This document shows, piece by piece, positions 45,014 to 53,996 of a stretch of DNA of 64,000 bases. The DNA comes from Dyella acidiphila (GTDB lineage Bacteria; Pseudomonadota; Gammaproteobacteria; Xanthomonadales; Rhodanobacteraceae). The stretch lies in the NCBI RefSeq assembly GCF_014863405.1, contig NZ_JACZZA010000013.1, forward strand, positions 1 through 64,000, read 5' to 3'. Under the pieces are notes generated by a model. The model was not told the origin of the DNA. It saw only the letters and a program-made list of their open reading frames with translations, and made no database searches. The translations under genes were made by a program, and so were the position numbers. Positions within the stretch are counted from its first letter, which is position 1, and the number at the start of each line of letters is the position of its first letter.

Positions 45014-46290
45014 CCGGCTTGCTCCATGGCCACGCGGTAAACCTTGCGGCCGGCAAAAAACGCCGCCAGGGTTCCGACCAGGGCAGCCACTACGCACACA
45101 TTGCACAAGGCGGTCGACAGACCGTGGCCGCCCAGGCCCAGGCCATCGCTGACCTTGCCGGTCATGAAGGGGCCGAGCGCCACACCGGTCAAGGTGATGA
45201 AGGAAAGGAAGATCCGAAACCCTGCATCATGCAGCGACGTACCCAGCATCAGCGGCAAGCCGGCCAACGCCGCCAGTGCCGCCACGCCGCCCAGCAGCGA
45301 CGCCAGCGCCAGCAAACCGCAGGCCATGGATGCCGAGCTTGCGTGCGGGATCAGACATAGCAGCGGCACAGCCAGCAACAGTCCCCAGGCGACGATCGCG
45401 GTGGGCGACATGGCGGCCTTGCGCCGATCGATCAGCGCACCCGCAGTGAAATGTCCCAGCGGCTGGGCCAGCAGCAGACAGATGCCGAAGACCAACGCCG
45501 CCATCGCCGGCGTAAGCGCGTGTTCGCGATGCAGGATCGACGGCGCCCACGCGCCGATGGTCTGCACCACCAGCACGCTGGCACCGGCGCCGCACAAATA
45601 AGCGCACATCACGCCTGGCCGTTCCCAGAAAGCCGCCTGTATCTGCCGGAAAACAGCGCCAGCCGACGGCAGGGTTCCGGGCGCCAGCTCCTGGCGACGC
45701 AGCAGCGCCACGATCAACAGCAGATTCGGTGCCACCATCACCAGGAACAGCAGGCGCCAATGCGCAAACGCGGTGCCCGGCACCCAGCGCGCAAACATGG
45801 CCAGCACCGCACCGCCCAGCAACAGCGAAAGGCCGCGGCCGATCGTCGCCGCCGCGGTGAACGTTGCGATGGAGCGCGCACGCCACTGCGGCGCTGCGTG
45901 CTCAACAATGAGATTCAAGGCCAGCGGCACGTAAGCGGCCTGGCCCAGGCCGACCATCGCGCGGGCCAGCACCAGCACCATGAACGCATGGCCGAAGGCA
46001 AACACCGCCATGCCCACCGCCCACGTGGCGATGCACAAGGCCAGTACCCGGAAGCGATGCCGCGAACGGGCCAGCGGCCAGCTGCCGAGCATGCCGGCCA
46101 CGTAGAGCACTACGAATGCCGGCCCGTCGAGCAGACCCAGCTGCGCATCCGACAGACCCAGATCCGTCTTCAGCAGCGGCGCGGCGACGGCCGGCAGGTT
46201 GCGATCGATAAAGGCCAGGCAATGGCCCAGTGCCAGCAAAGCAAACAGCGGTAACGCCAGTTTTTGCGATTTCGAATGGACCCCTGACAC
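45010..46290 (-). CDS. MFS transporter
   Basis: About 426 residues. GTG at 46290 is preceded by AAAGGGGGCGC; the frame is open to 46353 but with a poor N-terminus. About twelve hydrophobic segments are present, beginning LALPLFALLALGHCLAFIDR, and the loop signature after segment two is GSWPLARSRHRFRVLALCIA. FIDRNLPAVAAPLLKTDLGL, with an Asp in the first helix, is characteristic of the spinster / organic-anion group of the major facilitator superfamily (hexuronate or aromatic acid carriers). It acts in the inner membrane as a proton-coupled carrier; substrate not assignable. The regulator gene overlaps its 3' end. Confidence 0.86.
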   Translation of the reverse strand: MSGVHSKSQKLALPLFALLALGHCLAFIDRNLPAVAAPLLKTDLGLSDAQLGLLDGPAFVVLYVAGMLGSWPLARSRHRFRVLALCIATWAVGMAVFAFGHAFMVLVLARAMVGLGQAAYVPLALNLIVEHAAPQWRARSIATFTAAATIGRGLSLLLGGAVLAMFARWVPGTAFAHWRLLFLVMVAPNLLLIVALLRRQELAPGTLPSAGAVFRQIQAAFWERPGVMCAYLCGAGASVLVVQTIGAWAPSILHREHALTPAMAALVFGICLLLAQPLGHFTAGALIDRRKAAMSPTAIVAWGLLLAVPLLCLIPHASSASMACGLLALASLLGGVAALAALAGLPLMLGTSLHDAGFRIFLSFITLTGVALGPFMTGKVSDGLGLGGHGLSTALCNVCVVAALVGTLAAFFAGRKVYRVAMEQAG

Positions 46291-46550
46291 CGCGCCCCCT
46301 TTCTGGGACACCGCTACCGTGCGCTGCCCGCAATACGGGAGAGCATGTAGCAAGCCTCATGCCAGGAAAAAAACCAGCGTGGCCGCAGCCGCCCGCGGAA
46401 CACCCCACCACGGCTGGACGTGGCCGGTCACCTTGTGACCACCGGATGAGACACCCTGCCGCACGCCACTGTTTGCGTAAGCTTCCCGTAAGTATGCCGT
46501 CCGGTTTGCCCACGCAGCAAAACAAGCCGGCACACCCCTCCACGCAAGCA

Positions 46551-48452
46551 CTAGTAAATCTCGACCCCGCTCACCTTCGGCCAGTCCGCCGCACCCTGCG
46601 CGAATTGCACGCTGATCGTCCCGCTGCCCGAGGCCACTGCGTGGAAGGTCTGGATGTTCGCCTTGAAGCCGGCACCGGCGGCGGCCACGATGTCGAAGTT
46701 GGTCAGCACGCGGGTGCCGTTGATGGAGACGTTGAACTTCCGTTTGCCGGCGGCGGTGTAGTAGGTCTCGGCGAAATGCAGCCTCACCGTGTACGACTTG
46801 CCGGGAGTGAGGTTCGGCAAGATGTAGCTGAAGCTGCTGCCGTAGCGCTCGCCCTGGTACACCGACAGCGGCGCCGGACTGGCGAACGCCACCGCGCTCA
46901 TGTCGATCGCATGACTGACCGAATCGGTGCCCATGCCGGCACCGGTACTGGATTGATCGCTGGTATAGGCGCCGTTGGAACTCTTCTGCCCGGCGCCGAA
47001 TGCATACCATTCGTCGGCGAACGCAGCGATGTCGCGCGGCATGTCGTCGGCGCCGCCGTTGAGGCGAGCGGCAAAGGCGCCGATGCCGGCGATGCCCCAG
47101 TTGAACGACGGCTCCGCATAGTTCAGCCAACCGCCGCAGCCCACGCATTGATGCTCATACCAGCCGTAGCCATGCGTATCCGGCACGCTGGATGCCTGCA
47201 GCCAGCTCGCCGCATTTTGGGCGGCGGTGTTGTACGCCGCGTTGGCGGTTTCCAGATACAGGTCGTTGAAGAAGTAGCCGATGCCCGACGTGCCCAGGTC
47301 TTCCGAGGTGTAGTAGTCGTTGGCATCCGCACCTGAGGTATAAGCCGCCCAGGCCGCGCCCGTGCCTTGCCGGGTTTGTACCGAGAGCAGCCAGTTGCCG
47401 GCGGCTTCGGCAGTCTGCAGATCGATCGCCGCATGCGTCAGCTTGTACGCCTGCAGTTCGGCCCAGCCGATGCCGGCGGCGCCTTCGGCGATTTCGGTGG
47501 ATAGCGTCTTGTTGGCATGCGTGCCGGTGGAAATCGGCCACGCCTCGCCGCTGGCCTGGGCGATGGCCTTGCTGCGCACCCACGCCATGATCCGGTTGGC
47601 ATCGTTGAACCAGCGCGTATTGCCGGTGTGCTGGTAGAGGCCGTAGAACGCCAGCGCCACGCCGGCACCGCCCTGGTACAAGCCGGTGTCGCTGGCGACA
47701 CCGCCACCCGGCGCTTCCGGCACGCTGCCGTCTGCGGCGATCTGCGTTTCCTCATACGCTGCCGCGGCCAGCGCATAGCTCTCGTAGGTGCTGTTCTGGG
47801 TCAGCTGGGCGATCCGGTCCAGGCTGTAGAAGATGCCGGCCACACCCGAACCCAGGCCGAGATAAATCTGGCCTTGCCCGGACTGTCGCCAATTCCAGTA
47901 GCACTGTTGCGCAGGGCACGACGAACCGGCCGGCGCCTTGGCCACCAGCAGCAGCCAGCTGAGGCCTTTCACCGCGGCGGTTTGATAAGCCGCATTGCCG
48001 CTCTTCTGATACAGGTCGAACAAGAAAGACGCCTGGCCGGCCACGCCATCGTCGAGGCTGGTAAAGCCGTAGCTGGCTGCGCCGCTGCCGGGGTTGTCGT
48101 AGTCAGGCCACCAGCCGGCCGCGGTCTGGGTCGACACCAGCCAGTTGCCGGCTTGCTCGGCCCCATTCAAATAACTGCTGCTGCCGCCGGCGTCGTACAT
48201 CTGCAGCAAGGCCGTGCCGACGCTGGCCGCGCCCACATCGCGATCGGTCTGGTAGTTCGGCGCCTGGATCACGCTTTGCCAGCTCCAGCCGCCCAGTTGG
48301 GCCTGCGCGCGACTGAGCAACGATTGCCCCGCTTCACCGAGCAGCGGATTCTGCTGCGCAACGCTGCTGCCGGGAAAACCAGCCAGCGTGGCACCCAGCA
48401 CAAACAAACTGGCACGCAAGTACCGCTTATAGATTTTCGCGTCGCCGCGCAT
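46551..48452 (-). CDS. Secreted LanC-like barrel fused to a malectin-type carbohydrate-binding domain
   Basis: About 633 residues; an ATG at 48479 would add nine. The N-terminal YLRASLFVLGATLAGFPGSSVA is a signal peptide. Residues ~30-480 repeat a helix pair with Gly motifs: DDGVAGQASFL, LGSGVAGIFYS, YQGGAGVALAF, EGAAGIGWAEL, LGTSGIGYFFN and WGIAGIGAFAA. This is the (alpha/alpha)6-type barrel of LanC-like proteins. The classical LanC zinc ligands (C...CH) are not in the usual setting; only EHQCVGCGGW offers cysteines. The last ~110 residues (YILPNLTPGKSYTVRLHFAE...FDIVAAAG...VSGVEIY) form a malectin-type domain. A secreted LanC cannot modify cytosolic peptides, so a role on glycans or cell wall is more likely. 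Confidence 0.78.
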   Translation of the reverse strand: MRGDAKIYKRYLRASLFVLGATLAGFPGSSVAQQNPLLGEAGQSLLSRAQAQLGGWSWQSVIQAPNYQTDRDVGAASVGTALLQMYDAGGSSSYLNGAEQAGNWLVSTQTAAGWWPDYDNPGSGAASYGFTSLDDGVAGQASFLFDLYQKSGNAAYQTAAVKGLSWLLLVAKAPAGSSCPAQQCYWNWRQSGQGQIYLGLGSGVAGIFYSLDRIAQLTQNSTYESYALAAAAYEETQIAADGSVPEAPGGGVASDTGLYQGGAGVALAFYGLYQHTGNTRWFNDANRIMAWVRSKAIAQASGEAWPISTGTHANKTLSTEIAEGAAGIGWAELQAYKLTHAAIDLQTAEAAGNWLLSVQTRQGTGAAWAAYTSGADANDYYTSEDLGTSGIGYFFNDLYLETANAAYNTAAQNAASWLQASSVPDTHGYGWYEHQCVGCGGWLNYAEPSFNWGIAGIGAFAARLNGGADDMPRDIAAFADEWYAFGAGQKSSNGAYTSDQSSTGAGMGTDSVSHAIDMSAVAFASPAPLSVYQGERYGSSFSYILPNLTPGKSYTVRLHFAETYYTAAGKRKFNVSINGTRVLTNFDIVAAAGAGFKANIQTFHAVASGSGTISVQFAQGAADWPKVSGVEIY

Positions 48453-48818
48453 ACGGTGTTTCTCGAATACTGAAGCCATCTATCCAGGCCAACTCCCTGG
48501 CATCGGCCGTGGCGATCCCGCCACCCGCAAAACCTGCCCGATCGCCCGTCCCGGCAGAGGGATCGGTCCGGTCGGTTACTGAGGGTTACGGCTGCAGCAC
48601 GCGCACTTTGAGGGCCGCCCTGCCGTTTTGTGACGGCCATCGCATAAGCCGGGCGGTAGCTGGCGAGGTGTCGTTCGAACGATGAAAGCGCGCTATCGCA
48701 ATGGGCAATCAGCGCGGATCGGGGGCCGTCATCGAGATCGCTCGTGCACGCCGATTGAAGGAGCACGTCGACACGTCGGATTCGCCGTGAAGCGAACGCC
48801 ACATCCACTGCGACGCAT
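48453..48818. other. Intergenic region upstream of the LanC-like gene, no gene supported
   Basis: About 365 bases. Open frames here (for example 48269-48808 minus) read as arginine- and cysteine-rich non-homologous sequence. The region must hold the promoter of the LanC-like gene and the end of the DUF4288 transcript. No clear terminator hairpin was found. Confidence 0.45.
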
Positions 48819-49256
48819 TTACTTCAGCGTGGCGCGCTCGGCGTCTTTTGCATCGCCCCTCAATGCATCCACGGAGCTGACCATGCTCCGGAGCTTGCCG
48901 AGCTTCATGGCCGCGTGTTCCGACCACATGATTTCGGCACCGTCTTCCAGTGGCTCATAGATCGGAATGAGGTTGCTGATGCCTTCAAAAATCCAGCGAA
49001 CGGGCACACCTTCTGGGCCACCCTCGTAAGTTTCCGTGTCCAGCATCGCTTTGGCTTCGACCTTTTTGTAGGCCTCGTCGAAACTTTCGGCCCGCACAAT
49101 GATGGTGTTTTCCCAGACCAGGAATTCACCCTCGGCATCATCATTGCCGGTGGCATCCAGTTCGACAAAGCGAATCAGGTATGAGCCAACGTACCAGCCG
49201 ACAGGCGACGTATCTCTGCAATACGGGCTGCTCGGCGTGCGCTGGTTTTCCGGCAT
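48819..49256 (-). CDS. DUF4288-domain protein
   Basis: 145 residues. The start at ATG 49256 follows AAGGAGGAAAAC, one of the strongest ribosome sites in the window; an upstream in-frame ATG at 49319 is rejected. The core VGWYVGSYLIRFVEL...NTIIVRAESFDEAYKKVEAK and VRWIFEGISNLIPIYEPLED followed by GAEIMWSEH matches DUF4288, in which the opening WY, RA-x-(S/D)-x-x-(E/D)-A and the D-G-x-E-(I/V) end are conserved. No signal peptide; cytosolic. Function of the family is unknown, and the neighbours (a secreted LanC-like protein and a secreted protease) do not explain it. Confidence 0.75.
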   Translation of the reverse strand: MPENQRTPSSPYCRDTSPVGWYVGSYLIRFVELDATGNDDAEGEFLVWENTIIVRAESFDEAYKKVEAKAMLDTETYEGGPEGVPVRWIFEGISNLIPIYEPLEDGAEIMWSEHAAMKLGKLRSMVSSVDALRGDAKDAERATLK

Positions 49257-49552
49257 ATGTTTTCCTCCTTGCAGACGCTTTCGACGGCCGACGCGGCATA
49301 CCGAAACCAGCCAACGCATGGCGCAAGAAAATTCGACCAGCGAATCTATTTCTCAATAAATCAGTCGCGCCGATCAGGAACAAACGAATTGGCTTGTTTG
49401 CCCCCCGTACCTGGCCCCGTTTTTCACCCTTCCCGCACGAACAGCATCCTACGCTCGCGCAGCCAATTGGCACCCCTGGGGAGGGGAGCACTTCGTCGGT
49501 TACCTCGCAATCTCTTCTTCGTTCTCATTGACTACCTTGGGAGTAGGTTCAG

Positions 49553-51286
49553 ATGAATAGAACAGATTTGACGGGAACGCTTTCATCAAAGGGATTTTCC
49601 AGCCTGCGCCGCAAGACCTGCGGTCTGTCTTTGGCCATTGCGATGGCCTTCGGCGCAACCACCGCGGCACATGCAGCGCAGTTCTACACGCATCACGTGC
49701 GGGACGCGGTAAGCCAGGCCACCGCCCAGCAAGTGGGCAGCCTGCCCGCCAGCAAGCTGATGGCTATCGATGTGGTATTGCCGGTACGCGACCAGGCCAG
49801 CCTCGACCAGTTCGTGGCCGACGTGAGCAATCCGCTCAGCCTGCAGTACCGCCAGTACGTCACGCCGCAGGAGTTCACGGCACGCTTCGGTCCCGCGCAG
49901 AACGACTACAACGCGGTCGTGCAGTACCTGACGAGGAATGGCTTTACCGTCACCGGCGGTAGCCGCGACGGCATGGATGTGCAGGCGGTAGGTCCGGTGT
50001 CGGCGGTGGAAGCTGCCTTCAACGTGAAGATGCACACCTATCAGCATCCAACCGAGAACCGCGTGTTCTACGCACCGGATCGCGAGCCGACCACCTCGCT
50101 GGCCATTCCGCTGTGGCATGTGTCGGGCCTGGACAACTATTCGCTGCCGCATCCGCAGTTCGTCAAGAAGGGCGACTACGCCGCGGCGCATGGCATTTCG
50201 CCAGACGCAGTGGTGTCGCACGCCACCACCGGATCGGGTCCTTCCGCCTCCTTCCTGGGCAGCGACATGCGCGCGGCCTATTACGGTAGCGGTTCGCTCA
50301 ACGGCGCGGGCCAGACCCTGGGTCTGTTCGAATACGAGGGTATCAACGCCTCCGACATCACCCTGTATTACAAGAACGCCAAGCAGACCAATCCGAACAA
50401 CCTCACCGTCGTTTCCACGGACGGCACCGCCACCACCTGCACCGGCAGCTGCAGCGACGGCGAGCAGGCGCTCGACGTGACGCAGGCGCAGGGCATGGCG
50501 CCCGGGCTGGCACACGTGATCATGTATGTCGGCTCCACCGACACCGCGATCATCAGCGCCATGACCACCACCACCGATTCCAACGGCGTACTGCCGCTGA
50601 CCATCGGCTGCTCGTGGGGCTGGACGCCGGAAGACGCCACCACGCTCGATCCGTATTTCGAGAAGATGGCCGCGCAGGGCCAGAGCTTCTTCGTCGCCTC
50701 CGGCGATTCGGGCGAGTGGACCAAGAGCGGCAATGCCGAATCGTGGCCGGCTGACGATGCACACATCATCAGCGTAGGCGGCACCGACCTCACCACCTCC
50801 AGCGCAGCCGGTCCGTGGAAGTCGGAGACGGCGTGGAGCGATTCCTCGGGCGGCATCTCGCCGAACGACATCGCCATTCCCACCTGGCAGCAGATCTCCG
50901 GCGTAATCACCAGCGGCAACAAGGGCTCGACGAAGTACCGCAATGGTCCGGACGTATCGGCCAATGCCAACTTCACCTTCTACACCTGCGCCATGGGCAG
51001 CTGCCAAGCCAACGAATACGGCGGCACCAGCTTCGCGGCACCGATGTGGGCAGGCTTTGTTGCGCTGGCCAACCAGCAGATCGCCAATGGCGGCGGCACC
51101 ACGTATGTGGGCTTCCTCAACCCGACGATCTACGCCAACAACGCACCGGATGGCACGGCTTATACGTCGACCTTCCACGACATCACCAGCGGCAAGAACG
51201 AGAAGTACTCGGCCGGCAAGGCTTACGATCTGGTCACCGGCTGGGGCAGCCCGCAGGCGGCGTTGATCAATACGCTTGCTCAGTAA
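49553..51286 (+). CDS. S53-family (sedolisin / pro-kumamolisin-type) secreted serine-carboxyl protease
   Basis: 577 residues. Signal peptide ends near residue 42 (TTAAHAAQ). Residues ~60-200 are the activation prodomain (VLPVRDQASLDQFVADVSNP, QYVTPQEFTARFGP) that is removed on maturation. The catalytic set is complete: Glu304 and Asp308 in DGEQALDVTQ, Asp385 of the oxyanion hole in ASGDSGEW, and the nucleophile Ser493 in GGTSFAAPMWAG. FHDITSG and DLVTGWGSP near the C-terminus provide the calcium site. The enzyme should act outside the cell in acid conditions. An independent gene: ribosome site GGGAGTAGG before the ATG, and a strong terminator 30 bases after the stop. Confidence 0.92.
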   Translation: MNRTDLTGTLSSKGFSSLRRKTCGLSLAIAMAFGATTAAHAAQFYTHHVRDAVSQATAQQVGSLPASKLMAIDVVLPVRDQASLDQFVADVSNPLSLQYRQYVTPQEFTARFGPAQNDYNAVVQYLTRNGFTVTGGSRDGMDVQAVGPVSAVEAAFNVKMHTYQHPTENRVFYAPDREPTTSLAIPLWHVSGLDNYSLPHPQFVKKGDYAAAHGISPDAVVSHATTGSGPSASFLGSDMRAAYYGSGSLNGAGQTLGLFEYEGINASDITLYYKNAKQTNPNNLTVVSTDGTATTCTGSCSDGEQALDVTQAQGMAPGLAHVIMYVGSTDTAIISAMTTTTDSNGVLPLTIGCSWGWTPEDATTLDPYFEKMAAQGQSFFVASGDSGEWTKSGNAESWPADDAHIISVGGTDLTTSSAAGPWKSETAWSDSSGGISPNDIAIPTWQQISGVITSGNKGSTKYRNGPDVSANANFTFYTCAMGSCQANEYGGTSFAAPMWAGFVALANQQIANGGGTTYVGFLNPTIYANNAPDGTAYTSTFHDITSGKNEKYSAGKAYDLVTGWGSPQAALINTLAQ

Positions 51287-51315
51287 TCGCTTTACAGATA
51301 GTGCAGCGTAAACAA

Positions 51316-51342
51316 GCGGGCCCGGTTACGCACCGGGCCCGC
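51316..51342 (+). terminator. Strong intrinsic terminator of the S53 protease gene
   Basis: GCGGGCCCGG and CCGGGCCCGC form a perfect ten-base GC stem around TTACGCA, followed by TTTC. It starts 30 bases after the stop. Being nearly symmetrical, it may also insulate the convergent acyltransferase remnant ending at 51357. Confidence 0.9.
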
Positions 51343-51356
51343 TTTCGTGTCAGCAC

Positions 51357-52055
51357 CTATTGAATGTCATCGCGCACGGTACGCCGGCTCCATGGCAGAA
51401 CAAGCTGCGAGCGTTCAGGCTGCACTTTCATGCCGAACACCAGGCGCAGCACGGCAAACCGCCGTACGCACCCCTCATAAAGCACAAGACACGCGCCCAT
51501 GCTGAGCAACAGGATGACGACGTATTTGGTCCACGGCGCCCACGCGTACTGGATGATGTAATAGCCGATCATCACGATGATCGTCTGGTGCAGGATGTAG
51601 AACGGATAGCTCGCCTCCCGCGCCCACCTCAGCAAGGGATTGACGAACGAAAGGTAGCGATAGCCGTAGCCCAGAAACGCCATCACCCACAGCCAGGTGA
51701 AGATATTGGCGCCGATGCCATCGGCCACCGAACCATGCAGGATGAGGCCGGTATTGAACAGCGTGATCAGCAGCACCAGCGATGCCACGCCGGCGATCAG
51801 CGACCAGCGGCGACATTCGCATAGCCACTGCCACACCCCCGGCATCGATGCCATTACATAGCCGTACGCAGTCAGCAGCAAATAGTTATTGAACACATAC
51901 CAGTCGCTGACGAAGTTATGCGTTTCCGGAAACAGGGACTTCAGCAATACCTCGTTGATACCCAGCGGAAGCCCCAGCAGCACCAGCCATGGCCCCGGCG
52001 CTACGCGCAGCCTGCTTTGCTTCCACCAGAGCATGGCGGGCAGCAGCAAAAGCAC
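51357..52055 (-). pseudogene. Acyltransferase-3 family protein, 5'-truncated
   Basis: 232 codons with about six hydrophobic helices, ending in a typical acyltransferase-3 C-terminal half (YPFYILHQTIIVMIGYYIIQ...MGACLVLYEGCVRR). The catalytic N-terminal region with the R/H motif, about 150 residues, is absent. On the 5' side the matching frame (FYVLLLLPAMLWW) is closed by TGA at about 52064, and the AT-richer DNA further up, before the next gene at 52238, encodes nothing similar. The GTG start would be fortuitous. Likely a degenerate glucan- or lipid-modifying gene next to an intact relative. A frameshift plus deletion is the simplest reading. Confidence 0.7.
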
Positions 52056-52237
52056 ATAAAATCACTGCGACCATGAGAGCTCTCCATCCGTGGGCCACCA
52101 TGGCCCATTCGTCTATGGAGTAACTACTCTTGGAATTTGGATAAAAGTTTAGGGCTGCACGCCATCATTTTTGGCACAGGTGAACGCAAGTTTCACGACA
52201 GGAAACATTTATTCTACTGTGCGCCGCAGCCGCCGAC

Positions 52238-53269
52238 TTATTGGATTGCACCAGCCTTGGCGGCCTGCCGTGTGGATCCGTAGCGGGCGATCACGGCCTT
52301 TCCCGCGTTGACCAGCGGCAGCTCAACCGCCCGATGCATCGCCGCAGCGACAGCCAGCGTGGCCATGATGCCCAGCGCAGCCGTGGCAGTTCCGCCCAGC
52401 GTCGGCATCAGCTCCACGATGAGCTGGCGCATCGGCACATGGACCAGGTAAAGCGGATAACTGATGCTGCCCAGCCAGCGCAGCACCGGCGTGTCGAGGT
52501 TCAAGCGCATAAAGCCGATAAACAAACCGACGCCGACCAGATACGCCACGATAAAGCGCCGCGGCGTTTCACCGGCACCCCAGTCCGTACGATAGGCAAG
52601 CACGCAGCAGCACATGAGTATCGCCAGCGCACCCAGCAACAAAATTCTCAGTTGCCGCGTCGACAAATAGCCGCCGTGCCGATGGTGATACAACACAAAG
52701 CTGCCGAACATCACCACCAGGCTGAAGGCGGGCGCGACCGGCGTCTTCACCAGCAACACGGCGCGCGGTACCGCCAGGGCCACCGACAGTGCACAAGCGC
52801 CCAGCAGGCACCATAGGCTAGTGCGCGGATCGGCCAGCCTGCCGGTGAACAACAGCACCGCAATCAGCACGTAGAAAATAAGTTCGACCTGCAGAGTCCA
52901 ATAGACACCGATGGCATCGGGCACGCCAATAAAGCGCTGGGCCATGCTGATATTCGCCAACAGCTGGTGCGTGGCGAGCGGAAATACCAGGGCGGCAAGC
53001 GCCAGCGAAACCCAGTAGGCCGGATACAGGCGGAAGCCGCGGCTCAACAGGAACTGCCCCACCGTGGTTGGCTTGCGCAGCACCGACCACGGAATGACGT
53101 AACCGCTGATGCAGAAAAAGGCGACCACACCCATGGTGCCCGGATCGATATAGGTCGCCACCGGCCCCAAGGCCGACAGATTGAAGTAGTGCCGAATCAA
53201 GACGAGGATGGCTGCGGCCCCACGCAGCGCATCCATCCACTCGATTCTCGGTTCCCTCGCAGAGGTCAT
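52238..53269 (-). CDS. Acyltransferase-3 family membrane protein
   Basis: 343 residues. IEWMDALRGAAAILVLIRHY has the Arg and the His (R-x-x-A...R-H) of the acyltransferase-3 active site in the first membrane helix. FFCISGYVIPWSVLRKP is the second family signature. About ten hydrophobic segments follow, ending YPLYLVHVPMRQLIVEL and a short basic tail. Members (OafA/NodX/OpgC-like) transfer acetyl or succinyl groups to sugars of O-antigen, glucans or exopolysaccharide in the inner membrane. The substrate is not deducible from the context. It lies 180 bases upstream of the truncated relative on the same strand. Confidence 0.9.
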   Translation of the reverse strand: MTSAREPRIEWMDALRGAAAILVLIRHYFNLSALGPVATYIDPGTMGVVAFFCISGYVIPWSVLRKPTTVGQFLLSRGFRLYPAYWVSLALAALVFPLATHQLLANISMAQRFIGVPDAIGVYWTLQVELIFYVLIAVLLFTGRLADPRTSLWCLLGACALSVALAVPRAVLLVKTPVAPAFSLVVMFGSFVLYHHRHGGYLSTRQLRILLLGALAILMCCCVLAYRTDWGAGETPRRFIVAYLVGVGLFIGFMRLNLDTPVLRWLGSISYPLYLVHVPMRQLIVELMPTLGGTATAALGIMATLAVAAAMHRAVELPLVNAGKAVIARYGSTRQAAKAGAIQ

Positions 53270-53531
53270 CGCCCTGCACCTTTCGATACACGAATCGGCT
53301 GATTCTTGGCATGCCGGGGTGAACCTAACAGCAATGCGCGATGACTTCTCTTCACCCGCTTCTTCACGAAGTTCGAAACGCAGCTCAAAGTCGTCGGATG
53401 GATCGCGTCGATCGGCAACTGATACTTACGCCATTTCGCCATCTACGCAGGCGCCACCTTGTCGTCGTTCCCGCGAATACAGGAATCACGGCCGCACGAT
53501 TTGAAGCGTCACGTGAAAAATCGATAGCCAG
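53270..53531. other. Intergenic region upstream of the acyltransferase gene
   Basis: Holds the acyltransferase promoter. At about 53463-53490 there is GTCGTTCCCGCGAATACAGG, which resembles the CGTCATTCCCGCG...GGGAATCC imperfect palindromes scattered between genes in many proteobacteria; only one degenerate copy is present. Nothing else was recognised. Confidence 0.4.
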
Positions 53532-53699
53532 ATGATTTCATTGACATCGCCGCGTGGAAATTCGCTGGGTCCCAGCCGCATTGGCATCGCTATAGGTGAC
53601 CGTTTTTTTGCTACTGCAGGACAGGACATCCATATTGAGATGCCCTATGGGTTCTATTCGAACAATCAATTAGACGAATTCAAGCCACGCCTGTCCTAA
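53532..53699 (+). CDS. Short orphan reading frame of 55 codons, possible gene fragment
   Basis: ATG at 53532 to TAA at 53697. The sequence (IGIAIGDRFFATAGQDIHIE, MPYGFYSNNQLDEFKPRLS) has the balanced composition of real protein, unlike the arginine-rich shadows around it. It lacks a ribosome site and stands in lower-GC DNA. It may be the C-terminal relic of a larger gene lost from this place. No family recognised. It is missing from usual gene lists because of its size. Confidence 0.3.
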   Translation: MISLTSPRGNSLGPSRIGIAIGDRFFATAGQDIHIEMPYGFYSNNQLDEFKPRLS

Positions 53700-53996
53700 T
53701 AGCGCGGCTACAGGTTCTGAAGACAAACGCGCCGGCTGTTGCCGATGCGTACACATATTTGGCCGGTGCGAATCAATCTTTTAAATACGTCGATCGCATG
53801 TTCATGCGCTGATCGATCGTAAGCTGCTGCGTGCCATCCGGCGCTCGTCTTTGGCGGGTAGTCGCTGGCCTGCGGACGCTGTCACGGCGATAGGCGTAAG
53901 CCCTGCGACGGCTTCGCCTGCAGGACGCAACCGATGGCGATGCTGGAAGCACATAGCCTGGTAAATCTTCAAAAACCAATGCAAACGGGGGCATTG

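Noticed and set aside
46424-46445. GGTCAC-CTT-GTGACC hairpin considered as terminator of the LanC-like gene
   Set aside because: It lies more than 100 bases after that stop, has only a three-base loop and is not followed by a T-run; could be chance in GC-rich DNA.
46551-48452. Lanthipeptide biosynthesis cluster
   Set aside because: The LanC-like protein is exported and carries malectin, there is no LanB/LanM, precursor or dedicated ABC exporter nearby, and the zinc-ligand pattern is not classical.
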